64,000 nucleotides of DNA, taken from contig JACONQ010000005.1 of the NCBI GenBank assembly GCA_014281115.1, positions 3,286,001 through 3,350,000 of the forward strand, given 5' to 3'. Within the stretch, counting starts at the first letter, position 1, and each line of letters starts with the position of its first letter. Origin of the DNA: Laburnicola sp. R22_1. Lineage: Eukaryota; Ascomycota; Dothideomycetes; Pleosporales; Didymosphaeriaceae. The position numbers and the translations under genes were made by a program. This document shows, piece by piece, positions 35,346-46,957 of the stretch. The notes under the pieces are model-generated. The model did not search any database and was not told where the DNA came from. It saw only the letters and a program-made list of their open reading frames with translations.

Positions 35346-38160
35346 AAGCGCAGTAAAGGTATATAATAAATAAGTATAATAAACTTATAATTATTTCTTA
35401 TTAGTAACTATTACTAGCTTCTTAGTAGTTAGACCTATATTGCCTACGCTATTGCAGAAGTCCTTCTACTTTTTCTTATTAGCCTTACTTTTAAAGCTAT
35501 TAGCCTTAAGGTTCTTTAGAACTACCTTATATATATTACGTAAGAGCTTCTTATATATACTACTATAATTAAAAATTTATTTACCTATATAACTTTATAG
35601 TATAGGAGAGCCTTTCTCTTTACTAGTAGCAATTCTACGCTTAGCTAGGGCTACTTAATAGGCCCTTAGATTAACTTTATTCTTAATTTTATCCTACTTT
35701 TTATATATAGCTATTAGTTTTGCCTCTAACTAGTTGCCTACTTCTTATCAATTAACTAATACATAATAATAGAATATAATAATATACTACTCTTTTAATT
35801 TTTAAAGTAAGACTATATAAGCTCTTCTTTCTTCTATATAAGCTATTAATACTTTTACGCTTTAAAGAGTAATTAGTAGTTTTTATTATTATGAAGCTTC
35901 TTTTTAAGCTAATATTATATAGCTTAATTAGCTAATTTAGTAAAGTTTAGTGCCTTTTTTATTTACTATAAAGTGCATTATAAGACCTCTACGTAATAGG
36001 ATAGGCGCTATTACTAAGTGTACCTTTAAATAGCACTTTATAGTTAGTAAAATAACCTTTTTAAAAGCTACCTTATTTATAATATAAAAGATAGTACTAA
36101 TCTCTTTATCTCTAAATATAAAGCCCTATCTATATTAGGATATAGTATAATAAAAGGCTGTAATTACTAGGTACCTTAATAAGACTCTCTGACTTATTAC
36201 GCTTAAAATTTGCTAGTATCTATAGGCTACTGCTTAGGAGGCCCTCTAGAATATTAGAAGACTTTTTCTTAATAGACACTATAGTATAGGGTGTAATTAT
36301 AGTATATAATAACTATAGTTAATATTATAAAAATAATAAAAATATTATTATTATTATAAAAAGTAGCTATAGGGGCCTATGCGCATAAGTAAGGTACTAA
36401 TAACACTAGCGTATTTTCTTTACTTACTTTACCGCCTACTTAGTTACTTTATCTTACTATTCTTTTAGCTACTTTTTTAATAATCTATAGCCTTAACTAC
36501 TATATAACTTTAATTTCTAAAATAATAGTATATACTAGGCTAGCTAAATACTCTAAACTAGTTACTAGTAAATTTTAAGTAAAAAAAAAAGCCGCTAGCT
36601 ACTAAGGCTGCGCGAAAGGCGCCTTGCAAAACACTACCTACTATACTAAAGAAAAAGCACTACTAGAAGCTAGGTAGTATATTATTATTATAGCTATTTA
36701 TTATATATATATTCTAATAATATATAGCTATTATACTTAAGAAAATTAAAAAGTACTAAAAGAGTATTAAGCCCCTTATTAGGAAAATGCTATTCTACCG
36801 CCTTATTAAGGAAATAGAGTAAGATAATAATAAGAAAGATTTGCGCTTCTAGTCTACTACGCTAGCTACTCTCTAAAAGGTAATAGAGACTTTTCTAATT
36901 AGAATATTTAAAAGTATTTCTTTATACTACTCTACTCCTACTATAAAATAAATACTAATACCTTTAGATACTAATATTAATACTATTTATATAAAATAGG
37001 TTACTATATAGACTAAGAATATATAGCTAGCAAATAGGTACTATAAAAGTATATAAATACTAGGTAAATAGTAAAGTATTTAGTTAGGTTTAGAATAGCT
37101 AGGCGCTTATTTAGGTTTAATATATATATTTAATACTAAAGCTATACTTTTACTATAATAAGTAAATATAATAATTACTACTATAATAATAAGGGTATTT
37201 TTTATAGTAATTTACTATAAAAATTACATATAGCTAATAAAAATATAATTAGTTAGACTTAATATAATCTAGTCTATATAATTCTAACCTAACCTATAGC
37301 CTATATAATTCTAACCTAACCTATACTTATTACTAGCGCAAAATCTATAGATAAAGGTTAGGTTAGGGTTAGGGTCTTATGTAAGAGAACCTAACTCCAA
37401 TCTAACCTATACCTATTTTCTAGCCTAGTTAAAAGATAATATTTTTTTAATTTATTTTTATTAGGCTATTCTTACTAAGAGAAATATTAGCTAGCTATAG
37501 TAATTATACTATATACGCTTAGTTATTAATTACGTAATATTAGTTTAGTGTACTATGCCTATATATATATATTAGTATCTACTTTATACTTATATACTAT
37601 AAGTATATATAACGTATTAACTTACTTATAGATAGTAACACTTATTACTACTATAGCTTTCTATAAGTCTATACTATAGGTTTAAATATCTAGCAACGCT
37701 GCCTTGCTTATTATATTCTCTACCTCTTTTTACTATATTAGAATTGCTCTAGAAGTTAACGCGCCTTGCCCTTACTATAGCACTCTAGTTATAAAGTGTA
37801 CGCGTTAATAAAGCGATAATACCGTAATATACTAAGACGCTAAAAGACATATTTAAAGAGATAGATATATAGCACCTAAGAGGCCTACTAGATCTACGCT
37901 AGGTGTAGATAAATCTCTAGATTATCTAGCTTAAGAAGATTAGCCTATAGTTACTATATAAGTAGTTATATAATAGTAATAGTCTAGCGTATATAGTGTA
38001 TATAGTAGAGCTCTAGAACTTTTGCCTACTAAAAAAGTACGTTTAGAATAACTATAATTATAATCTTACTATATATTACTATATATAGTTAACTACTATT
38101 AAAGAAAATAATAATAAAAGATATATACACTAGTACTTCTACCTTATTACTACTTATAAT
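35346..38160. other. Heavily decayed AT-rich DNA, no readable gene
   Basis: Dominated by TA-containing words (CTA, TAG, TAT) with stops in all frames. Some stretches on the minus strand (36300-35500) have protein-like spacing between stops, so old mobile-element code is likely, but I cannot assign a family. Telomere-like motifs lie at 37282-37405. Confidence 0.6.
37282..37405. repeat. Interstitial telomere-like repeats in opposed orientation
   Basis: CTAACCTAACCTATA occurs twice on the left (about 37284-37325), and GGTTAGGTTAGGGTTAGGG at 37356-37374, followed by further CCTAAC words. The TTAGGG form is the usual fungal telomere unit. Left and right arms are inverted copies around a 35-bp centre. 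Confidence 0.6.
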
Positions 38161-38182
38161 ACTATATAGATATGCTAGTAGC

Positions 38183-38502
38183 GATAATAATAATAATAAA
38201 ATAATAATAATAAAATAATAATAATAAAATAATAATAATAAAATAATAATAATAAAATAATAATAATAAAATAATAATAATAAAATAATAATAATAAAAT
38301 AATAATAATAAAATAATAATAATAAAATAATAATAATAAAATAATAATAATAAAATAATGATAATAAAATAATAATAATAAAATAATAATAATAAAATAA
38401 TGATAATAAAATAATGATAATAAAATAATGATAATAAAATAATAATAATAAAATAATGATAATAAAATAATGATAATAAAATAATAATAATAAAATAATA
38501 AC
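38183..38502. repeat. 14-bp AT minisatellite
   Basis: About 23 tandem units of AAAATAATAATAAT, with a variant AAAATAATGATAAT clustered in the right half (from about 38360). A 136-codon open frame across it on the minus strand is an artefact of period 14 (a 42-base repeat in translation). Confidence 0.95.
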
Positions 38503-39181
38503 GTAAACTAAGTTCTTTAAAAGAATAGGTAATAAAAAAATAAAAAAGCGTGTGTATAGTAATATAACGCAAAGTAATTTAAGAGTAATTACTAGTATCT
38601 ATAAAGAGATATAAATAATAAACTATTGCATTACTATATAATATCCATAGTCGAAATTTTCGTTAAAGAAAGATAATATATAACTTAGTTATACTAGATA
38701 GTAGACTATTTATTAACTACTATTACTAATACTACTATATAGAAAGTTAATAACAAAATTATTATTACTTTATATATATTTTATTATTACTACTATATGC
38801 TAGGTATTAGGTTTTAGTGCCTTCTATTTTACTCCTCTCTATATATAGTGCGGACTCGACCTTAGTTAGAATCTCCACACAACGAAGATCTTCAATATAG
38901 GTAGGCATATAGCACCTGCTACTATAGAGCCGTACTACGGCGTAAAACGTATACAAACTACGCTATGGTACGGCCTAGGGTGGAGCTCAGTACGTACGGG
39001 TCGCCAGAGCCCCACGGGACGTAATTGTACGCCGTACTACGCTACGTTGTCAACGCTGCAGCTGGGCCGCACGCCAGCCTTCGCCGCGGAGGCCAAGCTG
39101 GGTGGAAACATGTTGAGCACGCCTGATTTCGAACCAAAGCCCGACCCGGAAAGAGCTGCGCGCCGGGTAGGAATGCGATGA
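38503..39181. other. Transition from AT-rich to balanced DNA, no gene assigned
   Basis: 38503-38820 is AT-rich. From about 38820 the sequence becomes balanced, and 38990-39181 is GC-rich without RIP-type decay. It joins 44447 onward if Copia-B3 is removed. A minus-strand open stretch (39037-39181) has no recognised domain. Confidence 0.5.
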
Positions 39182-39333
39182 TGTAAGGGATAAGTAGGGT
39201 AGCAATTAGGAATAAGAGACTGAGTTGATTGTAACAAGCTGAACAGAGAAACTGCTTAAGTAGCAGAATCGTAATCAGCAACTAGTCTACATCAGGTTAG
39301 TGGTATTATGTAATATCGTACTCCACACTAACA
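39182..39333 (-). repeat. 3' LTR of Copia-B3
   Basis: 152 bp. It is followed by the complement of the purine-rich tract GTGGGAGGTG. Confidence 0.94.
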
Positions 39334-39431
39334 CACCTCCCACAGCACAAAGGTAGCGGAGTGCTATAAAGTATAACAAAGCAAAATGAGTGAACAGAGG
39401 GCCTTAGGGCACCTCCCTAGGAAGAACTCTA

Positions 39432-42400
39432 TTAGGTAACAATAGATGTAACAAACTTATCCTCTAAACTAATAACTTATTAGCGGATATTAGTTATTCC
39501 CAATTACTGCAAGAATCGCTTATGCTTGCTACTATTAGAGAGAGACTTTGTTAATTTATTAGCGGGCATATTAGTAGTTCCTATCCAGGTAACGTCAATG
39601 TTCCTGGCTTCAACTTGCTCGCGGATCCACATCTAATATACTTTAATATGTCTAAGCTTTGTGTTAAGCTTTTCTTTGTCCTTGTTGGCAATAGAGACTG
39701 TTTGCTAGTTATTATAGTACAACGTAGGTCGAACCTCTAGATTAAACCTAATAGCTTTAAAGGTGTTCATCCACTAGGATAACTTAGTGCCAGCAGTTAA
39801 TAGGGCAAACAGTTCGGCCTTAGTAGTTAATTTGGTAACAGATCTTATGATTTTTGCCTTCTAATTAATAACTATACTGTAGAGCTTAAACACATAGGCG
39901 AATAAGCTTTAAGCAGTATTAGAATTGTTAGCAAACGCGGCATTAGAGGCACTAAAGAATAATAACTCCTTAGCTTCCTTATTGTTAATTTAACTAATGT
40001 AGTTGGCGTTCTTAGAGCGTGCTGTTGTTGTTACTCTAATTGCCTAGAATTGGAAGTTGTATAAGTATTGCCACACAGACTTAACAGTAGCAAGATGCTT
40101 TTAGCTTGGATTATTTAGATAGTGGGCAAGTATTAAGTGCGCTTTTGCTATATTAGGCCGGGTAAAATATAAGATAAAGCTAAGGCATCTAACTAGGATC
40201 TAATATAGGCGGGTGCGCTCTGCGTTAGATTTATCTATACTTGGGGGGAGATAAGACTCGCGCAGAGGGACCTTAGGGTGTCGGCTGCCCTAAAGGAGAT
40301 TGTGGTCGTGGCAGACTTTTGCGATATAGGAGTCTTGGATTATCTAGACCTTGCCTTTTGCATAGTCTCTAATAATGCGTATCCCTAGGAACTAGCGTAG
40401 TTCTCCTAAGCTTTATATCTTGTATTATTTTGTGAACTTGTGTTAAAACTATTAATAATATTATTAATCGCCTTTGCGGAAAAGGACGACAATATTATCT
40501 ATATAATAGAATAGTATTAGCTTGCTATTAGTAAATAGGCAAGGGATACCCTTGACTTAAGTAAAGCCTATATTAACAAGGGTCTTCTTTAGGTGTTTGT
40601 GCCACAGCGCTAGGGCATTCTTAAGCCTATATAGTGCTTAGCGTAGTCGCATTATATTGCCTAGTCTGTCTTAGAACCTATCTGGAGTCTAGACGTAATA
40701 GAGTCGGGCTAGGTACGCGTTAAGGAAAGCATTCTTAACGTTGTACTAGTAGGCAAGGAGTCCAAAGGCGCACATAATAGCGATAAGGAAGCGGAGCGTT
40801 TAAGCTGTAAGGGTGGCTGCGTAGGTATTATCCCAAGTCGTCTGCAAATCTCCTCTCACAACTAGTTAAGCTTTGTAGCTAGTTAAGTAGCCATTAGCAT
40901 TAAACTTGTACGTGAAAACCCATATTAGCGGCAGGGTCTTAGCATCTAGGTGCTTCTTTATATTATCTTTTACCTTCTTAAATACACCTTTGTGAAGCTG
41001 CTCCTTAATCTTCTTGTCCGCAGCAGCGAACCACTTATTAATATTAGGGCGGGATTTAACCTCAGCCTAGTTCTTTGGTGGCGGCGGCAGTTAATTACAG
41101 TGAACCTTTAACTCTTTATTTGGGGGCAGTTGCACAATTGCCGTAGCAAACGTTTGCCAGTATAGAGAAGCGTGCGTACTAAAATGGTCCCTAGGCGTAT
41201 CGTCTCCTCTACCACCTCCCTAATAATGGGACCCTAGAACGATATTGTCTGCAGTAATATTAGGGTTTGTCTATCTTAGAGCGTTATTCTAATGGCGGTT
41301 TAGCGCAGTATCTCTAGAAGTAATCTCTCTCTAGCCTTTTAGTTGAGAACAATTATAAGTGCTAGGTACTAGTGTCTCTTAGGGTGTGAGTAATCCTTTA
41401 TAGGCCTCCTGTTAAATCTGCTCTTTAGCATTATCTAGCCTAGTAGCCTCTTCTTCTTAATCCTTAATATTATCCTTAACTATATGTTAACGATGTGTTA
41501 TATCACGATGGATTTGCTTGATAACAGGATCTTCCTCCTTGTCCGATGAATTGATATTAAGGACTCTGACTACGCGTTGTATCTCCTCCGTTATAGGCTC
41601 AAGTTGTAGAGCCGAGTAGCGTTGGTCTCGTACGAAGACAACATCACGTGTTCGAACAACACTGTCAGCCCCAGGAACCCATACACGGAAGATATTCGTT
41701 CCTTTGTATCCAACTAGCCATCCAGTAATCAACCTTAACTTGAGCTTGTCACCTTTGGCCACCTTAGTATTACAGAATAGGGCTTTAGCACTAATAACGT
41801 CTATGTGTGTAAGAGACGGCTTCACCTTGCGTACATGTTCGTAGGGCGTCTTCTAGTTAAGAACCTCTGTTAGTAATTAATTGAGGATGTAAATAGCTGT
41901 TAGGCATAACTTGTTAGCTAGTTCCTTAGGCAAATTTGCTTTAATCCGCAAAGCTCTTGCCGCAGTAATAATAAGGTTACTAGCCTTCTTAGGCAGGCCA
42001 GTCATCTCTTCTGCACTAATAGCACGTCGCTTAGCTGTGATACCCAGGTCTTAAAAGACTTCCTAGAGATTAGCATAACCCTTTTTATTATCACAGCGAA
42101 CGTATATAATAATCGCGTTAAACTAGGTCTGTATAAGCGCTAGTATCTGTTAAACTAAGCGCGTTAGAGTCTCCTTCTTCTTATTACAAAGAGTCTTCCC
42201 TAAATAGTATCTGCTATATTAACACACAGCGTGTAAGAGCCACTTATCCCTATTATAGCAAGCTTCACCTATCTTCCTAAGTTATATAAGGTTGATGCTA
42301 ATACGTTTAAAGGGGCGTGTCGTAGGCTCGCGTTAAGGGCGTTAACTAATAATCTTAGAACGCTTAGAGTTAATGCACTTTTTACATCCCCTCTATTATA

Positions 42401-44183
42401 GAGCTTAGGGGCTAGTAATAAGCTTAATACTATCCACTGCCTGCTCTAGGTGTTCAACCGCGCGTTGTCCTACATGAGCTAGTATCTAATAAGCTTCTAT
42501 AGGGGTGACTTGTAGAGGCTTGCGCTCTATATAGCTTAGCTTGGCTAACTTTGATTAAATCGCGAATGTGTACAACTCTAATACGTTCGGACGTGTTGCC
42601 TTATTAGAGTCCATAACCTAATGGCCACCCTGCTTATTAAGTGTGCAGAATATGTCCATTAAAGCGCTCCTTAGATAGAGACAGCTACGTCCCAAGTTAA
42701 ACTTAATACTAACTAATTAATAGCGTGAGAGTGATACTACTAATGTAAAGAACGTGAAAATAAGTGCTACCTATGTTATAGTTACTTAACGTTTGCTAGT
42801 TAGAGTATTAACAAACAGCTTAACATTTCCCCACTTATGTATCTGTAGGGCTTACGTGCTAGCTAGTAGAATATTATCTGGGTGTCTATCTCAGATCTTC
42901 TCCCAAGTCTTTGGCTGATAGTTTGTGACATGTAGATTGGAGCCAGGATCTAGTATTTACTTATTGATTAATGGCGGTAGAGGCTATTAAATAGCAGCTG
43001 TACTAAGTGGAGTAATAACCTAAGCTGCGTTCTGGCTGCCTTGCTAGTGCATAACTACTCCTGTTGAGTTTTGAGCATTTAATAGAGGGTAACTAGTGTC
43101 TATTAAGAAATTATTCTTGTTAGCAGTAGCTGCCTTTTCACTAGCTTTCTTCTTAGCTCCAAATAGAGCTGCGCTTAAAGGGTTGCCTTTGCCTAGTTTC
43201 CTAACTCTGTTAAACTCGGCTGAGACAGCTGGGTCGGGCCTCCATCTAGCAGGTTGGAGAGAAGGCACCACATAGGAGCACTATTTAAATAGGTGCTGTT
43301 CCCCGCAGATGCACGTGACTGTACGTTTCTAGGTGTTGCTATTAGTGTTTAGACTAGGGCGTCCTAAAACAGCGTATGTTCTAAGTGCTAACGCTACAGG
43401 GTTCAAGGTGCGTTGGAACTGTCGATAGTTCTCTACTAGTGCAACAGGATCCATATATAGGGTTCTGTTTATCTTAGCTTGCGTGATCTCCTGAATTTCG
43501 TGCGTGACAAAGGACTTATTAATTCCCCTAATTGCTCAAAGAAAGTCCTGCTGTGCTTAATAGTCCTGGACTTTAGGTAGTTTTAGTTTGATTATATCGC
43601 GAAGGATAGTGATGTAGCTCTTATACTAAGCATCCATCTTCTGTCGTTGTGGAACCTTCTTAATCTTGTTGTACTGCTCGAGCAACTCATACTTGCGTTC
43701 TACTACTAATATACAGAATATCTTCTTAAGTTGTATGAGTTGTTTGTAGGGAGTTTCAGCATCCTTAATAACTAGAATATGCCTGCTGGCGATCGTCCTT
43801 GCAATCTCCTGTGCTAGGTTGTTAAGAGCGTTCTCCTTCTTCTGCTAGGCTGCCAGCTTTGTTGCGTAGAACCTATGCTAGAAGGTGTAGTCCTCTTGTT
43901 TAGATTTTGTAAGTTTGTCTAGTTTAATATTATTGTTGCCCTAGACAATGCTTAAAGCTTTGTTAGGTGTGTTGTCCTTTTTAAATAAGCGTAGTAGTCG
44001 CTCCTTAGGTTTCTTATTATAGATTTTCTTGATAGTGTCTACTATTAAATCTAGGTTATAATAGTCCTAGATCTTATATGCCTTAGCGGTCCTCTTTCGC
44101 AGAAAGATCCACTTTGACTAATCGCTTAGCTTGTTAAGGATAATTGTCTCCTTAACAATTAGCTTGTCCTCTTTGTTGCTTAT
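39432..44183 (-). pseudogene. Copia-B3 gag-pol remnant
   Basis: Same 4752-base frame as Copia-B2, read on the minus strand. The best parts are 43271-43044 (zinc-knuckle to protease linker, DPAVSAEFNRVRKLGKGNP) and 41825-41487 (GWLVGYKGTNIFRVWVPGAD linker before RT). It has the ancestral TGG codon after LQTT in RT where B1 and B2 have a TAG, but the shared TAA after GFT and the ATA at the expected start. Other Trp/Gln codons have become stops here only, so it decayed partly on its own. Confidence 0.92.
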
Positions 44184-44294
44184 TGTGGCAAACTAGAGCT
44201 TGTTGAGTTAATCTCTGTTGTGGAAAGCGCGTGTGTATAGTAAGTAAGTAGAGTGTGAACTGCAGTCGAATTAAGCGTAGGCCGGGCTCATAAC

Positions 44295-44446
44295 TGTAAG
44301 GGATAAGTAGGGTAGCAATTAGGAATAAGAGACTGAGTTGATTGTAACAAGCTGAACAGAGAAACTGCTTAAGTAGCAGAATCGTGATCAGCAACTAGTC
44401 TACATCAGGTTGGTGGTATCATGTGATATCGTACTCCACACTAACA
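44295..44446 (-). repeat. 5' LTR of Copia-B3
   Basis: 152 bp. On the element strand the next bases are GTTATGAGCCCGGC, an intact half-tRNA(iMet) primer site. Confidence 0.94.
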
Positions 44447-45616
44447 GATGACGTGAGGATGGCCGGGGATGGCCCACCTATTAAGGTATGTCTCCAGCGG
44501 TCCCCTCGTTTTCCCCATCATTCACCAAGGATTACTGGAAACAGTAGTGGAATATAAAGATGCTAACATCGAAAAACAGTTACCATTGCGAGGGCCTTTG
44601 TTTTCGTTCACAGTAAGCACTGGAATCCTCTGCATGTTTGGAGTTGAACATCGATGTCTGGCTTATGCAGTACCTAGGCAGCAGGCATGCAGGAAGGATT
44701 TGTATGCTGCGCTAACCTCAACGTTCTGAGGTCAGTTTCAAGTCATGTGCCCTTTCGCCACGAGCTAAGGCGGCACCCGTATGCCATCTTTTACGACTGG
44801 ATCGTGATCAAAAACAGCCTTCGCGAGCAGGCAACGAAACAGGTCGATATCGTGGCCCCGACAAACGCTGTGCGCTTGGCTTCAAGCCTCTCAACAGACG
44901 TGGCAAAAGGCTTCACAAGTGCTTAACGACAATACTTGAATCTGCCTTCTCTGCCCTTTCTCCTTCCTGATTCACTATCTTGGTCAATAGTGAATGTTCG
45001 CTGACCCCATTATTGCGGGCCGAACGACTGCGGCAACGTTTGTCATTCGCAGCTGAGTCTGACTGTTACACAAAGTTCGTATTACTGTGGCGTCTTCCAC
45101 ATGATATGGTCCATATACACAATACTCACATGCTTATTCTACCCAGGCGTCACGACTCACATTGCTGTTCTATATCCGCCGGAACTATTTTTTTCGGTAT
45201 CAGTGGTTTACCAGGATGACCGACCCAAGGGTCTGCCGGCGAGAGTCTCCACCTCGTCCGAAAATCAAATGTCGGCCTTTCGAAATCGCTGTGGAAACAT
45301 TAGTCGATAACCTAATTGTATTGCCAAGTCTGATTCTGGCAAGTTTAACGCTCCGCATTGATGCTCTTGAGAGTATCATAATCTTGATATAATTTCCGGC
45401 GCTCCACACTATCGTCTATTGATTCATGTCGTAGGAAGCCTCACATTCATACTCTGTAGAAGTATCATAGGTAGCGGTTCTTCCCCGGCTTCAGTTTGTC
45501 AGAATAATGCGTTAATTGACTCGCTATGGAGGAATAATACAAACAGAATAACAATACCAACAGGACATCGAATTCACCTCAGTAGTTCGATCTTCTATAG
45601 ATACATTAAGCTTCCC
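44447..45616. other. Intergenic, no supported gene
   Basis: Balanced composition with several short open frames, none with recognisable domains or a consistent start. An open stretch at 44687-44926 (+) is the longest credible reading but matches nothing I know. It may hold the 3' end of a host gene split by Copia-B3. Confidence 0.4.
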
Positions 45617-46306
45617 TCACATCATTACGCAACAACAATCACAATCGTCGTTGGAACGTAGGTTGCTGTTATCCGCTCTATCAAAATGCGTACCATTCAC
45701 CCATGCATTAGTATTTTCCTCTGACTCGGGCAGCTCTTCATGATCAGAGTCAGAGTTTGCATCTTCAGCGTCCTCATTAAGATCCTCGTGGTTAGATTTG
45801 TTGTAGGCCATCCCTCTAGTTCCGTAAGTACTGGACCTGTTATCAATTGATCCGCCGTACAAAGTCTCGTCGTCGTCCACCCATAATTTTTGAAAGTTTC
45901 CAGGCCAGTAGCATCTGGGAATCTCTTTCCAGTCAAGATAGGCCTGCTGAAAGTCCACCGCATCTCTACGTTGCATTTCATAATCACCATAGGTAACTTC
46001 TTCTTCGGAGCTGTCTGTATCTTCGCGAGATACTTCTGAGCGTTGGCTTCGAGTTTCTTCAATATGTAGAGGGTCGTCTTCAAGGTCAGATACATCTGCA
46101 TACTGACGTTCAGGTTCATCTCTGTCAACGTCTTCTTCTCTCGCAATTTCATCGTCGGAGCTAGCAGCGTCTTGATCTTCGTAATCCCCCATATCTTCCG
46201 ACCATTCATAAATTTCCATATAACACCCCTGACATATATCGCCCAGTCTTCCTCTTTCAGGAGCCCTGCAATTGCGGTTTTGACATAGAAAGTTAACATA
46301 ACTCAT
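45617..46306 (-). CDS. Acidic Cys-rich protein with C-terminal CaaX box (CVMM)
   Basis: 229 codons, intronless, no signal peptide. N-terminus: C8-x4-C13-x11-C25-x2-C28 (LCQNRNC … DICQGC), a possible small zinc-binding module. Residues about 35-115 are strongly acidic (many Asp/Glu/Ser), followed by a Trp-containing segment (DWKEIPRCYWPGNFQKLW, about 137-154) and a second acidic tail. The end is DDCDCCCVMM-stop, verified base by base: a CaaX motif with X = Met, which favours farnesylation, plus three nearby Cys that could be palmitoylated. Inference: a soluble protein tethered to a membrane by lipid. No family recognised. It shares the C-x-N-x-N-C…C-x2-C start and the CaaX end with the gene at 51855-52148, and the CaaX end with that at 46958-47401. 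All three are on the minus strand. Start chosen at the only ATG preceding the Cys motif. Confidence 0.72.
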   Translation of the reverse strand: MSYVNFLCQNRNCRAPERGRLGDICQGCYMEIYEWSEDMGDYEDQDAASSDDEIAREEDVDRDEPERQYADVSDLEDDPLHIEETRSQRSEVSREDTDSSEEEVTYGDYEMQRRDAVDFQQAYLDWKEIPRCYWPGNFQKLWVDDDETLYGGSIDNRSSTYGTRGMAYNKSNHEDLNEDAEDANSDSDHEELPESEENTNAWVNGTHFDRADNSNLRSNDDCDCCCVMM

Positions 46307-46957
46307 CGTCCCGTTGGCAGTGGAGGCTACGACGAGTGAATGAAATGCCGTTGCGTGCGAAGGTACTTGTGCGGCGGTTTAATTGATCGTGGGCGTAAAT
46401 GAAGCTGTATAAGAAATGATCTGTATATGAGATGATATCTATAGGAGATGGTCTATCATTGTTGGAAGAATGTTTTTGAGGTTGTGAGGCCGTTTTATAA
46501 GAGGTACAGGCAGTGAAGGGCGTGATAAAAGGTCAAGCGCTGCTAAGAAGGTGACGTTATACCTATTGAAGTCGCTGCTCATAACAACCATCAATTCCAT
46601 TAGATAGGTGAATAATATGTTTTCTGCAAATAATTATTGAAAATACAGTCAAGGATATATGGAACATATCTTGTTCACATCATCAAAAACAGGAGCAACA
46701 TTAATTCATAGTACATAGGGTTGCCCTTACAATATTCAAAAGCCCATCTTGTTTAATAGAAGCATAGCTAATATATAGAACACCTTGACTGCTACTAACG
46801 TTGCTTTTGTGCCATAGTCGCGCATCAAAATATTGCTCCTTTGTTTGGTTTTATTACTGAGGCTAAAAACTAGGTACCAGGCTACAGTACCTCCTATATT
46901 CCCCTTCTCTATACTTTGTAAAGATTCAAGAAATAGATGACCTCCTAGGAGCTCGCG
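46307..46957. other. Intergenic between two CaaX genes
   Basis: Upstream region of the CVMM gene and downstream region of the CIIM gene. No open frame of interest and no obvious repeat. Confidence 0.4.

Larger units (their letters stand above)
39182..44446 (-). mobile_element. Copia-B3, Ty1/copia retrotransposon
   Basis: 5265 bp with 152-bp LTRs and a perfect 5-bp target duplication GATGA (39177-39181 and 44447-44451). Unlike B1 and B2 it lies in balanced single-copy-like DNA, at the boundary between the transposon block and the gene-bearing half. Confidence 0.96.

Noticed and set aside
35346..38160. Decayed transposase on the minus strand at 36300-35500
   Set aside because: Spacing between stops is protein-like, but no motif of any transposase family can be read.
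38162..38572. 136-codon open frame on the minus strand
   Set aside because: It is the translation of a 14-bp AT minisatellite (Ile/Leu/Phe/Tyr repeats); no gene.
39042..39281. Open frames crossing Copia-B LTRs (also 17510-17722 and 44152-44394)
   Set aside because: They run from LTR into flank or leader in non-coding frames; similar peptides appear only because the LTR is repeated.
44469..45661. Several overlapping short frames on the plus strand
   Set aside because: No domain, no consistent codon pattern and mutual overlap; treated as chance.
45697..46299. 200-codon minus frame overlapping the CVMM gene
   Set aside because: Shifted frame over the acidic coding region; lacks the Cys motif and the CaaX end and gives an unusual Met/Lys/Leu/Thr-rich product.
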